Notes: generated by a model not told the origin, from the letters alone. A DNA stretch of 64,000 nt from Jeotgalibacillus sp. ET6 (GCF_029667115.1 NZ_JARUIU010000005.1:1-64000); one strand, 5' to 3'; shown: positions 1 to 8,414, numbered from the stretch's first letter. Numbers and translations are program-made.

Positions 1-76
1 TGGTGAGCCATGTAGGATTCGAACCTACGACCCTCTGATTAAAAGTCAGATGCTCTACCGACTGAGCTAATGGCTC
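1..76 (-). tRNA. tRNA-Lys (anticodon TTT)
   Basis: On the minus strand this folds as a full cloverleaf with encoded CCA. The anticodon loop reads CTTTTAA, giving TTT, and the T-loop GTTCGAATC is intact. It is the last tRNA of the six-gene minus-strand cluster inside the window, so the operon terminator probably lies beyond base 1. Confidence 0.97.
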
Positions 77-79
77 ATC

Positions 80-154
80 TGGCTGGGCTAGCTGGATTCG
101 AACCAACGCATGACGGAATCAAAATCCGTTGCCTTACCGCTTGGCTATAGCCCA
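80..154 (-). tRNA. tRNA-Gln (anticodon TTG)
   Basis: Minus-strand cloverleaf with encoded CCA. The anticodon loop is TTTTGAT, so the anticodon is TTG. The acceptor arms TGGGCTA and TAGCCCA pair fully. Only three bases separate it from tRNA-Lys, consistent with one processed precursor. Confidence 0.97.
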
Positions 155-163
155 AAAATAAAA

Positions 164-239
164 TGGCGGTCCCGACCGGGATCGAACCGGCGATCTCCTG
201 CGTGACAGGCAGGCATGTTAACCGCTACACCACGGGACC
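164..239 (-). tRNA. tRNA-Asp (anticodon GTC)
   Basis: Minus-strand cloverleaf with CCA encoded at 164-166 in reverse complement. The anticodon loop CTGTCAC gives GTC. The T-arm GGTTCGATCC is canonical. Confidence 0.97.
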
Positions 240-269
240 CTTAACATATGTATTCATTCATTTCTAAAA

Positions 270-344
270 TGGTGACCCGTACGGGATTCGAACCCGTGTT
301 ACCGCCGTGAAAGGGCGGTGTCTTAACCGCTTGACCAACGGGCC
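270..344 (-). tRNA. tRNA-Glu (anticodon TTC)
   Basis: Minus-strand cloverleaf whose anticodon stem CCGCC/GGCGG encloses loop CTTTCAC, giving TTC. CCA is encoded. Confidence 0.97.
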
Positions 345-366
345 GATTGTTATCTATGTAATGTTC

Positions 367-457
367 TGGCGGAGAAGGAGGGATTTGAACCCTCGCGCCG
401 CTTACGCGACCTACACCCTTAGCAGGGGCGCCTCTTCAGCCACTTGAGTACTTCCCC
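367..457 (-). tRNA. tRNA-Ser (anticodon GCT)
   Basis: A 91-base minus-strand class II tRNA with a long variable arm. The anticodon loop CTGCTAA gives GCT, reading AGC/AGU serine codons. The length and extra arm are what separate it from its neighbours. Confidence 0.96.
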
Positions 458-464
458 ATAAAAA

Positions 465-539
465 TGGCTCCACAGGTAGGACTCGAACCTACGACCGATC
501 GGTTAACAGCCGATTGCTCTACCACTGAGCTACTGTGGA
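465..539 (-). tRNA. tRNA-Asn (anticodon GTT)
   Basis: Minus-strand cloverleaf with CCA encoded. The anticodon loop CTGTTAA gives GTT. It is the first tRNA after the cluster promoter at 626-654. No rRNA gene lies upstream of it in this window. Confidence 0.97.
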
Positions 540-625
540 ACGATATTAATAGTAGTATGTATCGAAAGCTGGTGAACGATGTATTTCTTTTTTATTACTG
601 TTTTGTCGTCTTTCCGACTTTTAAA

Positions 626-654
626 ATATTAACAGACCTTTTTTCGACAGTCAA
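626..654 (-). promoter_or_regulatory. SigA-type promoter of the tRNA cluster
   Basis: Read on the minus strand, -35 TTGACT (649-654) is separated by exactly 17 bases from -10 TAATAT (626-631). It points at tRNA-Asn, whose 5' end is 87 bases downstream, and nothing else lies between. AT-rich sequence upstream of the -35 box could act as an UP element. Confidence 0.8.
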
Positions 655-796
655 CTACTTTTTTAAAGTTTTTATAAATTCATTAAGCATGTCGAAATTG
701 AGGAATGTTTTTAATTTACCATAACAATGTCCTGCTGTCAAAGTTTAACGGGCTCTCCCTTTTTAATCTAAAAGGTTGCTTTAATCTGGAGTTCAA

Positions 797-840
797 ATAA
801 AAAAGAAGAGCCGGGGACACGAAATGTGTGTCCGGCTCTT
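797..840 (-). terminator. Terminator downstream of sprT
   Basis: The minus strand forms a long hairpin from arms AGAGCCGGACAC and its partner, followed by TTCTTTTTT. It lies about 200 bases beyond the sprT stop and forms the outer hairpin of a degenerate family A repeat, so the repeat seems to have been adopted as a terminator. Confidence 0.75.
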
Positions 841-1000
841 CGACCAGTTGGCTGTGCTTCAGGCGAATGCTTTCTGCAGGCATGCCGCTGGAACTTTGCA
901 GGCAAAGCTTCGCAGAATCTTAAGCCACTGTTATCTTTATCTGCTCCTGGACTCACCGCCTTCAGCTCCGCTCTCCTCATACTACTATCGCCCACCAGTA
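806..1000 (+). repeat. Family A repeat, degenerate copy A0
   Basis: The element has the family A order: a leading hairpin, then a GACC-GTTGGCTGTGCTTCAGG segment, a CGAATGCTTTCTGCAG segment, and a final CCGCCTTCAGCTCCGCTC segment. These match the intact copies at 13829 and 23603 with many substitutions. The rest of 540-1044 shows no gene. Confidence 0.65.
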
Positions 1001-1044
1001 TTCATATGACAGACAAGCTATTTTATAGAATTGAGATCAAGGCG

Positions 1045-1539
1045 TTAGGTAAGCCCGCCCTGTTCGTTGGGTTTCGCTTCACCAAGATACGACAGTTTCC
1101 CTCTGCATTTTCCGCACGCATACCTGCTGATGTTCATTCTTTTTTTGCGAATATAGGATTGTCCGCATTGCTTGCACCGGTAGGCATGAAAAGTCACGTT
1201 GCTTCTTTTCTTTTTTTGCTGCGATGGAAGGGGTGTGCAAAACCTTGGGGCTGCTACTTTTTTGGTCAGTTCTTTAAAGTCTTTATCCCGGTGCTGATAC
1301 CCTTTCCCTTCTATATGAAGATGATAATGACAAAGCTCATGTTTAATGATGCCGATTAGTTCCTGCATGCCATGTTCATTCAGATAGTGAATATTGAGTT
1401 CAATATGATGAGAGGACAGCATGTATCGTCCGCCTGTGGTTCGCAGACGGGAATTAAACACTGCCTTATGCTTAAACGGCCTGCCAAATTCTTTTAACGA
1501 AATTTCCTCTACAAGAAGCTGCAATGTTTGTTGCTCCAC
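1045..1539 (-). CDS. sprT: SprT-family zinc metallopeptidase-like protein
   Basis: This 164-residue protein corresponds to B. subtilis YdcK. The zinc-binding motif HELCH is at residues 67-71 (followed by YHLH), and two CxxC pairs near residues 121-142 form a C-terminal zinc ribbon. In this family the HExxH core resembles that of Spartan-type proteases, but the bacterial role is not settled. It is the last gene before the tRNA cluster, as in B. subtilis, and ends about 200 bases before a hairpin terminator. A 177-codon plus-strand ORF over it is a shadow. Confidence 0.9.
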   Translation of the reverse strand: MEQQTLQLLVEEISLKEFGRPFKHKAVFNSRLRTTGGRYMLSSHHIELNIHYLNEHGMQELIGIIKHELCHYHLHIEGKGYQHRDKDFKELTKKVAAPRFCTPLPSQQKKKRSNVTFHAYRCKQCGQSYIRKKRMNISRYACGKCRGKLSYLGEAKPNEQGGLT

Positions 1540-1595
1540 CTTACCTTCTCCTTACTGGTTTGTTCCACTTTCTTTTTTTATCTGTTTTCATTAAG

Positions 1596-1636
1596 CAAGA
1601 AAGCAAGAAAGCAGGGGCTGTTGCTTCTCCCCTGCT
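1596..1636 (-). terminator. Hairpin after the c-subunit-like gene
   Basis: On the minus strand AGCAGGGG (1629-1636) pairs with CCCCTGCT (1610-1617), followed by TTTCTTGCTTTCTTG. The tail is interrupted by G and C, so termination may be partial, leaving read-through into sprT possible. Confidence 0.55.
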
Positions 1637-1660
1637 CTACGGATTTCCACTCTTACTCTT

Positions 1661-2074
1661 TTAAATAAATAGGAAAATTAACGCAATGATCGGGACGGAT
1701 GTAATCAGCTGCATAGCCAGCAGAGAAAAGGAACGCACCTGGTTTTTCATTTCCTCAGGGACAGGCTGCCTCATTCTGGTGGCAACCTGAATAATTCCAA
1801 AGATCATGGCGGCAAAAATAACCACTAGCGGGATTACCGGAAGACCTGTGTCTGGTCTCTCTACAGTGATGTAGGTAATGATAATAATTGCGAGTGGAAC
1901 TAATTCAATGATGATTGTGGCAAAAAAGAAGCGGGTCATCGCAGCCTGGACGGTCATTCCATGCTGCTCTCCCTCATTTCCTATTTTCACAATCGTTCCT
2001 AAGTGCGCAATATAATTAAAGGTAATGCCAAGTGTTGCGATGACGGTCGCTGCTGTAATTAAAATATAAAACAT
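1661..2074 (-). CDS. Four-helix membrane protein resembling a duplicated ATP synthase c subunit
   Basis: This 137-residue protein is almost entirely hydrophobic, with four predicted helices (about 2-25, 45-68, 79-99 and 114-136). Helix 2 contains IIELVP with Glu57, closely resembling the proton-carrying segment of F-type c subunits (ALVEALPI). The second hairpin has the typical c-subunit polar loop RQP at 102-104 and a matching helix (ITSVPIIALI), but Thr125 replaces the acid. So each half keeps a different hallmark of the family. That it is a c-like duplication is my inference from pattern. The function is unknown, and its neighbours tex and sprT give no clue. Confidence 0.7.
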   Translation of the reverse strand: MFYILITAATVIATLGITFNYIAHLGTIVKIGNEGEQHGMTVQAAMTRFFFATIIIELVPLAIIIITYITVERPDTGLPVIPLVVIFAAMIFGIIQVATRMRQPVPEEMKNQVRSFSLLAMQLITSVPIIALIFLFI

Positions 2075-2090
2075 GCTTTCTCTCCTCTAT

Positions 2091-4271
2091 TTACGGATTT
2101 CCCTGGTCTTTTGGTTCAAGCATTGTTAACGCGATTCTTCCTTTTTTTACATCGACCTGTTCTACCCAGACCGTTACCACATCGCCAAGCGCCACAACAT
2201 CTAAGGGGTGCTTAACGAAGCCGTTTTTTAGTTTTGAGATATGCACGAGTCCGTCCTGCTTCACACCGATGTCCACAAATGCTCCGAAATCCACCACATT
2301 ACGAACCGTTCCCTGTAATTCCATACCCTTTTCAAGATCTTCCATTTTCAGAACATCCTGTTTGAGAAGAGGCTTGCTAAGCTCTTCACGCGGGTCTCTC
2401 CCCGGGCGTATAAGGGCTTCGATAATATCTTTCATGGTCAGATGTCCGATTCCAACCTCTTCTGCCCATTGCTCTGGTGTTTTTTCAATGATTTTACCTT
2501 TCAGCTCATCTGTTCCGATATCAGAAGGCACAGCATTCAGGATTTTCAGCATTTGTTTAACATATGCGTATTGCTCAGGGTGTATCGGCGTACGGTCAAG
2601 AGGATTTTTCCCATCTGTTATTCTCAGGAATCCAATGCATTGTTCATAGGTTTTTGAGCCAAGTCTCGGAATTTTCTTTAACTGGATCCGGTCTTCAAAT
2701 TTGCCCAGTTCCTCTCTTTGCTTCACTACATTTTGCGCCACCGTTTTTGAAAGCCCCGCTACGTACTGAAGAAGAGCCGGGGAAGCGGTATTCACGTTTA
2801 CACCAACCTGATTAACTGCGGTTTCCACAACAAAGGACAAGGATTCATTTAATTTCTTTTGGGAAACGTCGTGCTGATATTGCCCTACTCCGACAGATTT
2901 CGGGTCAATTTTGACAAGCTCCGCTAAAGGGTCCTGAAGTCTTCGGGCGATTGAAACTGCACTGCGCTCCTCTACCTGAAGATCCGGGAACTCCTCCCTG
3001 GCAATCTCTGAGGCAGAATAAACACTTGCCCCAGCTTCATTGACAATTAAATAAAATATTTCCTGGGAAAGGTTTTTCAGCTGTTCAGCAACGAATAATT
3101 CGGTTTCCCGGGAAGCGGTGCCGTTGCCTATTGCTACAAGCTCAATCTCATACTCTGCAAGTGTTTTTTTGAAAATGGCTGCTGCTTTGGAAGGGTCTTT
3201 GGTTGTGTGCGGATAAATAACGTCCACTTTCAGCATTTTCCCTGTTTCATCGACAACAGCAAGCTTGCAGCCAGTGCGGTAGGCCGGGTCAACCCCTAAT
3301 ACTCTTTTTCCTTTTAAGGGAGACTGAAGCAATAAGTTTCTCAGGTTTTCAGAAAAGATGTGAATCGCCTGATTTTCCCCTTTTTCTGTGAGTTCATTTC
3401 GTATTTCACGCTCAATTGACGGCTGAATAAGACGTTTATATCCATCTTCGATCGCTTCCTGAACAACGCTGGCGGTTACAGAATGAGGATATCGAATAAT
3501 TTTACGGTTCAGTTCCCCTACGATTCGTTCACCATCCGGCTGGATATACACTCGCAGAACTTCTTCCTTTTCTCCACGGTTTAAGGCAAGCACGCGGTGC
3601 GGTACGATTTTATTTACAGGCTCTTCGTATTCATAATACATTTCAAAAATGCCTTTTTCGTCTTTTTCCGCCTTCTTGACAGATGAGCGTATTTTCCCGT
3701 GACGGAAGGTTTCTCTTCGTATGTATTCTCTATATGCCGCATCATCCGCAATTTGTTCTGCAATAATGTCCTTTGCTCCTGCAAGTGCTTCTTCTGCAGA
3801 AAGAACTTCTTTTTCTTCTGAGATGTACCGGCTTGCTTCTTCGTCGATCGATCCATTTTTCGGATAGGATGCAAGCCATTGCGCCAGTGGCTCAAGTCCT
3901 TTTTCTTTTGCAACGGTAGCCCTCGTTCTCCGCTTTTGCTTATAAGGACGGTATAGGTCTTCAAGGACTTGAAGCTTTGCTGCTTTCGTAATAGCCGAAG
4001 TTAATTCCGGGGTCAGCTTACCCTGCTCATCAATTAATCGGATCACTTCTGCTTTGCGTTCTTCTAAATTCTGCAGGTATTTCCACCGGTCATCAATTTC
4101 TTTTATTTGTACCTCATCTAAAGCTCCAGTCATTTCTTTTCGGTACCGGGCGATAAATGGAACGGTATTGCCTTCGTCTAGTAATTGGATGACTTGTTCA
4201 ATCTGTTTTTGGTTAATTGCTGTTTCTTTTGACAGCTGGGATAGTAATTGATTGTTACCTTCGCTTGACAT
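2091..4271 (-). CDS. tex: Tex-family RNA-binding transcription accessory protein
   Basis: This 726-residue protein is the homologue of B. subtilis YdcI. It has the Tex architecture: N-terminal helical/HTH region, a YqgF-type nuclease-like fold around GVDPAYRTGCKLAVVD (about residues 325-340), a helix-hairpin-helix part (VNVNTASPALLQYVAGL), and a C-terminal S1 domain from about residue 650 (GMELQGTVRNVVDFGAFVDI). Tex proteins bind nucleic acid and act on transcription elongation complexes in other bacteria. It lies between rsbX and the c-subunit-like gene. The start ATG follows a short leader after the rsbX terminator, so it is probably transcribed separately from sigB. Confidence 0.95.
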   Translation of the reverse strand: MSSEGNNQLLSQLSKETAINQKQIEQVIQLLDEGNTVPFIARYRKEMTGALDEVQIKEIDDRWKYLQNLEERKAEVIRLIDEQGKLTPELTSAITKAAKLQVLEDLYRPYKQKRRTRATVAKEKGLEPLAQWLASYPKNGSIDEEASRYISEEKEVLSAEEALAGAKDIIAEQIADDAAYREYIRRETFRHGKIRSSVKKAEKDEKGIFEMYYEYEEPVNKIVPHRVLALNRGEKEEVLRVYIQPDGERIVGELNRKIIRYPHSVTASVVQEAIEDGYKRLIQPSIEREIRNELTEKGENQAIHIFSENLRNLLLQSPLKGKRVLGVDPAYRTGCKLAVVDETGKMLKVDVIYPHTTKDPSKAAAIFKKTLAEYEIELVAIGNGTASRETELFVAEQLKNLSQEIFYLIVNEAGASVYSASEIAREEFPDLQVEERSAVSIARRLQDPLAELVKIDPKSVGVGQYQHDVSQKKLNESLSFVVETAVNQVGVNVNTASPALLQYVAGLSKTVAQNVVKQREELGKFEDRIQLKKIPRLGSKTYEQCIGFLRITDGKNPLDRTPIHPEQYAYVKQMLKILNAVPSDIGTDELKGKIIEKTPEQWAEEVGIGHLTMKDIIEALIRPGRDPREELSKPLLKQDVLKMEDLEKGMELQGTVRNVVDFGAFVDIGVKQDGLVHISKLKNGFVKHPLDVVALGDVVTVWVEQVDVKKGRIALTMLEPKDQGNP

Positions 4272-4357
4272 AAATGAATCGTCACAGCCTTTCCATTATG
4301 ATTGGTCTCATTGTATCATACGTCCTCTGGTTTATTTTGCCGGAACATGCAGCGAAA

Positions 4358-4390
4358 ACAAAAAAAGAGACCGCCTTTTATGGCAATCTC
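4358..4390 (-). terminator. Terminator of the sigB operon, overlapping the rsbX stop codon
   Basis: On the minus strand GAGATTGCC (4382-4390) pairs with GGCGGTCTC (4367-4375) through two G-U pairs, followed by nine U. The rsbX stop codon (4378-4380) sits in the loop, so the 5' arm codes for the last residues of RsbX. Confidence 0.85.
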
Positions 4391-4971
4391 CCAATAACAA
4401 ACGTAGTGTCGTCTGTCCCACTTACAATTGACTCAAGCTGCGAGGAAATATAATCTAAGGAATGCTGCGGCTGCAACAGTGGACGTACACGGGTCAGTTC
4501 AAGGCCATCTGAGTGCAGTAAAAATGAAGATCCACCTTCATAAGGAAATCTCTGAATCTTAAATTTCTGCTTTCTGCCTGATAGATAGCCTGTTACCGGA
4601 AGCGGGTAGGTTAAATTGCCTTCGTGTGAGTAAAAGTAGAAGCGGACATTGCCGACACAGCTGTACTGCACAATTTTCGATGCATAGTCAATTTTTACAA
4701 TCGCAACTGCTGCTCCTCTTTTTCTCATTAGGGAGTCGTTGCATCGATTCATCAGTGTTTCCACATCTTCTTCGTGGTGCATGGATACGATTTCGCATGC
4801 AGCAGAGGATGCTTCATGAGCAAATGTTCCACTCCCCAGCCCGTCGGCTAAAATACAGATATAATATTCTTCTGTGGCGATCATAAAATAACTGTCACCA
4901 CAAACGCTTTTACCCATTTTTGTATACTGTCCCGCTACTGCCTTCACATTCTCATGATGGAGGACATCCAT
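4378..4971 (-). CDS. rsbX: RsbX serine phosphatase (PP2C type)
   Basis: This 197-residue protein is a small PP2C-fold phosphatase. Metal-binding aspartates are visible in CILADGLGSG near residue 39 and in SDGLELTRV and GTDDTTFVIG in the C-terminal half. In B. subtilis RsbX dephosphorylates RsbS and RsbR, resetting the stressosome. The start ATG overlaps the sigB stop as TAATG, so translation is coupled. It is the last gene of the operon and its stop lies in the terminator loop. Confidence 0.93.
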   Translation of the reverse strand: MDVLHHENVKAVAGQYTKMGKSVCGDSYFMIATEEYYICILADGLGSGTFAHEASSAACEIVSMHHEEDVETLMNRCNDSLMRKRGAAVAIVKIDYASKIVQYSCVGNVRFYFYSHEGNLTYPLPVTGYLSGRKQKFKIQRFPYEGGSSFLLHSDGLELTRVRPLLQPQHSLDYISSQLESIVSGTDDTTFVIGRLP

Positions 4972-5765
4972 TAATTAAAATCCTCATCCTGCTGATTTTC
5001 TTGCTGAATGGCATCCCGTAATTTCTTAATAGCACGGCGCTGCAAGCGGGAAACATGCATTTGGGAAATTCCGAGCTGATCACCAGCATCTTTTTGACTC
5101 AGGTTTTCCAGATACGTATATTGAATAATTTGCTTTTCACGGTCATTCAGCACATGAAGTACTTTTTCAAGTACTAGGCGCTGATCCGTTTTTTCGTAAT
5201 TATCGTCCATACTTCCAACGATATCCAACAGCGTAACCGTACTGCCATCCGAATCCGCTTCAATGGAATGGTCAACAGAAAGTGCCTGGTAGCTTTTCCC
5301 CATTTCCATTGCTTCAAGAATTTCTTCTTCGGATACTTCCAGATAATCTGCTATTTCATTCACTTTAGGTGAACGCTGCAGATCTGTGGTCAGTTCTTCT
5401 ACTGTTGCTTTGATCTTAGGGCCTAATTCCTTAATGCGTCTCGGTACATGAACACTCCATGTTTTATCACGTAAAAATCGTTTGATCTCACCAATAATCG
5501 TTGGTATAGCAAAAGCTTCGAAGCTTTTTCCAAAAGTATCATCATAGCGGCGGATCGCTCCTAACAGACCAATCATTCCTACCTGAGCGATATCTTCATG
5601 ATAGGATTTGCCTTTTGAATACTTTCTTGCAATGGACTCAACTAAATTGCGGTAGTGTACCACAAGATTATGCTGGGCAGCATCGTCTTCTGTTTCCTGA
5701 TATGCCTTAATCCATTTAAGCACTTCGTCTTTGCTTGGTTGATTAGGTTGAGACAGTTTTCGCAT
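4971..5765 (-). CDS. sigB: General stress sigma factor SigB
   Basis: This is a 264-residue sigma-70 family group 3 factor. Region 2 contains QVGMIGLLGAIRRYD and the strongly conserved stretch around PTIIGEIKRFLRDKTW; region 4 contains the HTH segment GISQMHVSRLQRRAIKKL. I chose ATG at 5765, preceded by AGGTGGAGAGGG, over the TTG 24 bases upstream whose reading frame runs through that ribosome binding site. The gene overlaps the end of rsbW by 23 bases and rsbX by one. It directs the general stress regulon and its own operon through the promoter at 6591-6615. Confidence 0.97.
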   Translation of the reverse strand: MRKLSQPNQPSKDEVLKWIKAYQETEDDAAQHNLVVHYRNLVESIARKYSKGKSYHEDIAQVGMIGLLGAIRRYDDTFGKSFEAFAIPTIIGEIKRFLRDKTWSVHVPRRIKELGPKIKATVEELTTDLQRSPKVNEIADYLEVSEEEILEAMEMGKSYQALSVDHSIEADSDGSTVTLLDIVGSMDDNYEKTDQRLVLEKVLHVLNDREKQIIQYTYLENLSQKDAGDQLGISQMHVSRLQRRAIKKLRDAIQQENQQDEDFN

Positions 5766-6213
5766 CCCTCTCCACCTGCTCTTCCTCAATATACTTCGTC
5801 ATGAAGACTGTAACACCCTCTTTATGGTGTATCTTTACCTCATCCATTAAGCTTTCAATTAAATATAAACCTAATCCGCCTTCACGCAGCATGTCTACGG
5901 ACGAACTTTCATCGTATGGACCGACTTCTTCTTTGATTTTCTTGAAATCAAAGCTGTGTCCGTGATCAGCTACGATGACTTCAAGCCTGTTATTGTAAAG
6001 AGCAAATCCCACAACAACCTCTCCGTTGTCATCTTCGCTGTATGCATGCTGAACAGCATTGGTGATGGCTTCACTTGAAGCAATCTTCAGATCCTCGATA
6101 TCGTCATATGTGAATCCCATACGACTGGCGATCCCCGAAATCGTTAAACGAATTACTCCCACATACTGGGCTTTGGCGGGGATTTTCATTTCAATATAAT
6201 CAAATGGTTGCAT
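5743..6213 (-). CDS. rsbW: Anti-sigma-B factor / serine kinase RsbW
   Basis: This 156-residue GHKL-fold kinase has an N box (SSEAITNAVQHAY, residues about 48-60) and a G box (REGGLGLYLIESLMDEV, about 110-126). In unstressed cells RsbW holds SigB and phosphorylates RsbV on serine. Its start overlaps the rsbV stop (TAATG) and its end overlaps sigB, giving fixed stoichiometry of the partner switch. Confidence 0.97.
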   Translation of the reverse strand: MQPFDYIEMKIPAKAQYVGVIRLTISGIASRMGFTYDDIEDLKIASSEAITNAVQHAYSEDDNGEVVVGFALYNNRLEVIVADHGHSFDFKKIKEEVGPYDESSSVDMLREGGLGLYLIESLMDEVKIHHKEGVTVFMTKYIEEEQVERDAKTVST

Positions 6214-6548
6214 TATTCCACTCCACCTTTTACTTCGGGATTAATATCCATGATGTCTGCAAGCCCGGTAATATCAAATAAACGTTTTAAGCGGTCTGAC
6301 AGCCCAACCAGCTGCAAATGCCCACCGTTTGCTTTAATCCCTTTGAAAAGTCCAACAAATACACCGATCCCTGTACTGTCCATATAGTTCACCTGTGAAA
6401 GGTCTGCAATCAGGGTGATAGGATCTTTCGTTGAAACAGGGTCAAGTTTTTCACGCAGCTTTGGAGCGGTAAATGCATCAATTTCACCAGCAATGGCTAC
6501 ACGCACCAATTCTTCTGTTTGCTCTGTTATGTTAACTGTTATATTCAT
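6213..6548 (-). CDS. rsbV: Anti-anti-sigma factor RsbV
   Basis: This is a 111-residue STAS-domain protein. The phosphorylated serine is expected at Ser58 in MDSTGIGVF. When dephosphorylated by RsbU it binds RsbW and releases SigB. It is the first gene after the internal SigB promoter, so rsbV-rsbW-sigB-rsbX form the autoregulated half of the operon. Confidence 0.97.
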   Translation of the reverse strand: MNITVNITEQTEELVRVAIAGEIDAFTAPKLREKLDPVSTKDPITLIADLSQVNYMDSTGIGVFVGLFKGIKANGGHLQLVGLSDRLKRLFDITGLADIMDINPEVKGGVE

Positions 6549-6590
6549 CTATTCCACCTCTTCTATATCTGAACACATTATAATCGTTGT

Positions 6591-6615
6591 GTACCCTCTA
6601 TTTTAATCTTAAAAC
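6591..6615 (-). promoter_or_regulatory. SigB-dependent promoter before rsbV
   Basis: On the minus strand, GTTTTA (6610-6615) and GGGTAC (6591-6596) are separated by 13 bases. This fits the SigB consensus GTTTAA-N12-14-GGGTAT with one mismatch in each box. It sits about 45 bases upstream of the rsbV start, exactly where B. subtilis has its autoregulatory SigB promoter. Confidence 0.88.
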
Positions 6616-6625
6616 GTCTTTTTCA

Positions 6626-7636
6626 TTACTTTACGCGTTTCATGATGATTAATGTAAAATCATCCCGAAGTTGAAAATGCTGTAATTTTTCAAGATCCCT
6701 GAAGATTTTATTGACGATTTCCTGAGGGGGGAGATCAATATAATTATTGATGAAAGAAACCAGTGTTTCTCTTTCAATAAAGCCATCATCTGTCCGGCAT
6801 TCCGTTACACCATCGGACATGAGGATGATCATATCTCCAACTTCCACCTGCTGTTCATAGCGCTTGTAGGTTGTATCTTTATCCACTCCAAGCAGGAGCC
6901 CCCGTGCTTCGAGGTCCAGAAATTCACCAAATTGCTTTGAATAAAAGAATCCCGGCTCATGCCCTGCTGAAGAAAAATGAAGCATATGGTTTTTTAATTC
7001 ATACATGCCGTAAAACATAGTGATAAACATCGAATCATCCACGTTTTGTTCTACAACCCTGTTTAAGCTGCCAAGCACTGCGCTTGGATCCTTGCGATAC
7101 TCAGGCAGGCTGTCCATTGCGTACTTGATCATACTCATGCAGAGTGCTGCCGGTATCCCTTTTCCTATTACATCCGCAATAGCCACATTCACTGAGTGGT
7201 CGCCGTCATGTACAAAATGGAAATAATCCCCGTTCATTTGCTTTGCAGGCACACTCAGTGCACCGATTTCAAGGCCATCTATGGTAGGAACAGAAGTACC
7301 CAGAAGCGTTTCCTGAACACTTGATGCGATTTCCATTTCGTTTTTAAATTCCTTCTGGGTATCAATTAGACTTTGATATTCTCTGAAAGCAAAACCATAG
7401 GCTGTCATTACTTCAAGGAGAATATCAAAGGAATGCCAAACCTCAGAAGGAAGGTCTGGCATCAGTTCCTGCATTGCACTTTTTTGCAAATTTACAATTT
7501 CTTCAGGAGGAATTTTGTGTTCAAGTGCCAGTCTGCTGAACTGCTGGGCTGCATATAATGATTCCTCAGACTGTGATTGCATGAAATCTTTTAAAACGCT
7601 AATATATTTCTCATCCATTTTTTCACGGAAGTCCAT
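6626..7636 (-). CDS. rsbU: RsbU PP2C phosphatase, activator of the SigB cascade
   Basis: This 336-residue protein has an N-terminal four-helix dimerization domain (about 1-85) that binds RsbT, a linker, and a C-terminal SpoIIE/PP2C catalytic domain (about 120-335). Catalytic motifs include NGDYFHFV, ADVIGKGIPAAL and LMSDGVTECR. RsbT binding activates it to dephosphorylate RsbV. It lies 15 bases after rsbT, and the rsbV promoter follows it. Confidence 0.96.
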   Translation of the reverse strand: MDFREKMDEKYISVLKDFMQSQSEESLYAAQQFSRLALEHKIPPEEIVNLQKSAMQELMPDLPSEVWHSFDILLEVMTAYGFAFREYQSLIDTQKEFKNEMEIASSVQETLLGTSVPTIDGLEIGALSVPAKQMNGDYFHFVHDGDHSVNVAIADVIGKGIPAALCMSMIKYAMDSLPEYRKDPSAVLGSLNRVVEQNVDDSMFITMFYGMYELKNHMLHFSSAGHEPGFFYSKQFGEFLDLEARGLLLGVDKDTTYKRYEQQVEVGDMIILMSDGVTECRTDDGFIERETLVSFINNYIDLPPQEIVNKIFRDLEKLQHFQLRDDFTLIIMKRVK

Positions 7637-7651
7637 TTAGCTTTTATCCTC

Positions 7652-8053
7652 CTATCGGAGCCATTTGGTAGCGCGTATATCTGTACCTTCACCTGGATTG
7701 GAGTCTATATTAAAATCATCCATTAGACGTCTTACGCCCGGGAGACCTGCTCCAAGACCTCCTGATGTAGAAAAACCATCTTCCATAACTTTTCTTATAT
7801 CCGGAATTCCTGGTCCTTCATCAGCTGCTATAATGCGAAGACCTGTTTTTCCATGCTCGTTTAAACGATCTATACAAAGCTGGCCTTGTCCCGCATAAAG
7901 ATAAATGTTTCTGGCTAATTCACTAATGGCTGTTGTGATTCTTGCCTGGTCCACTGTTCCAAACCCCAGTTCCTTCGCCACATTTCTACCAAGCTGTCTT
8001 GCAGCTACAATATCCCATTCATTTAAGATGGTTACACAGGATTGGGTTTCCAT
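7652..8053 (-). CDS. rsbT: RsbT serine/threonine kinase
   Basis: This 133-residue GHKL-fold kinase has an N box (ISELARNIYLYAGQG, about 44-58) and G-box glycines in ADEGPGIPDI and GLGAGLPGVRRLMD. It is held in the RsbR-RsbS stressosome, phosphorylates both scaffolds under stress, and then leaves to activate RsbU. It starts four bases after rsbS. Confidence 0.96.
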   Translation of the reverse strand: METQSCVTILNEWDIVAARQLGRNVAKELGFGTVDQARITTAISELARNIYLYAGQGQLCIDRLNEHGKTGLRIIAADEGPGIPDIRKVMEDGFSTSGGLGAGLPGVRRLMDDFNIDSNPGEGTDIRATKWLR

Positions 8054-8057
8054 ATAG

Positions 8058-8414
8058 TCAGTCCCCCAATTCCTGTTGAAGTTTCTCTAAGCCCTTTTCA
8101 AGATCTAAAGCCGTCATCACATCGTCTAATCGGATGCCGAGTTCAACTAATGTGATCGCTACTGCCGGCTGAATACCTGTAATTACTACTTTTGCCCCCA
8201 TCAGTCTGGACATGTTGATCACATCCCCTAGCACCTTGGCGATAAAAGAGTCAATAAAATCAATAGAAGTGATGTCAATGACAACGCCTCTCGCATTTGT
8301 TTCATGTATTTTTTTCAGGAGGTCTTCCTGAAACTGCAGGGCAGTCTGATCATCGAGTTCCCACTGAATGGAAACCAAAAGACAGTCCTTTAATTTTAAT
8401 ATCGGGATCCTCAA
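8058..8414 (-). CDS. rsbS: RsbS stressosome scaffold (STAS)
   Basis: This 118-residue single STAS domain has the phosphorylation site Ser56 in [10 protein letters not shown], equivalent to the known site in B. subtilis RsbS. It forms the stressosome core with RsbR and sequesters RsbT. Its start overlaps the end of rsbRA by four bases. Confidence 0.96.
   Translation of the reverse strand: MRIPILKLKDCLLVSIQWELDDQTALQFQEDLLKKIHETNARGVVIDITSIDFIDSFIAKVLGDVINMSRLMGAKVVITGIQPAVAITLVELGIRLDDVMTALDLEKGLEKLQQELGD

Noticed and set aside
541-800. Search for rRNA genes next to the tRNA cluster
   Set aside because: The region upstream of tRNA-Asn contains a promoter and AT-rich sequence but no rRNA sequence. 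Whether rRNA lies beyond base 1 cannot be seen.
826-1359. 177-codon plus-strand frame over the sprT region
   Set aside because: It is antisense to a well-supported SprT gene, begins in repeat A0, and has no ribosome binding site or recognisable domain.
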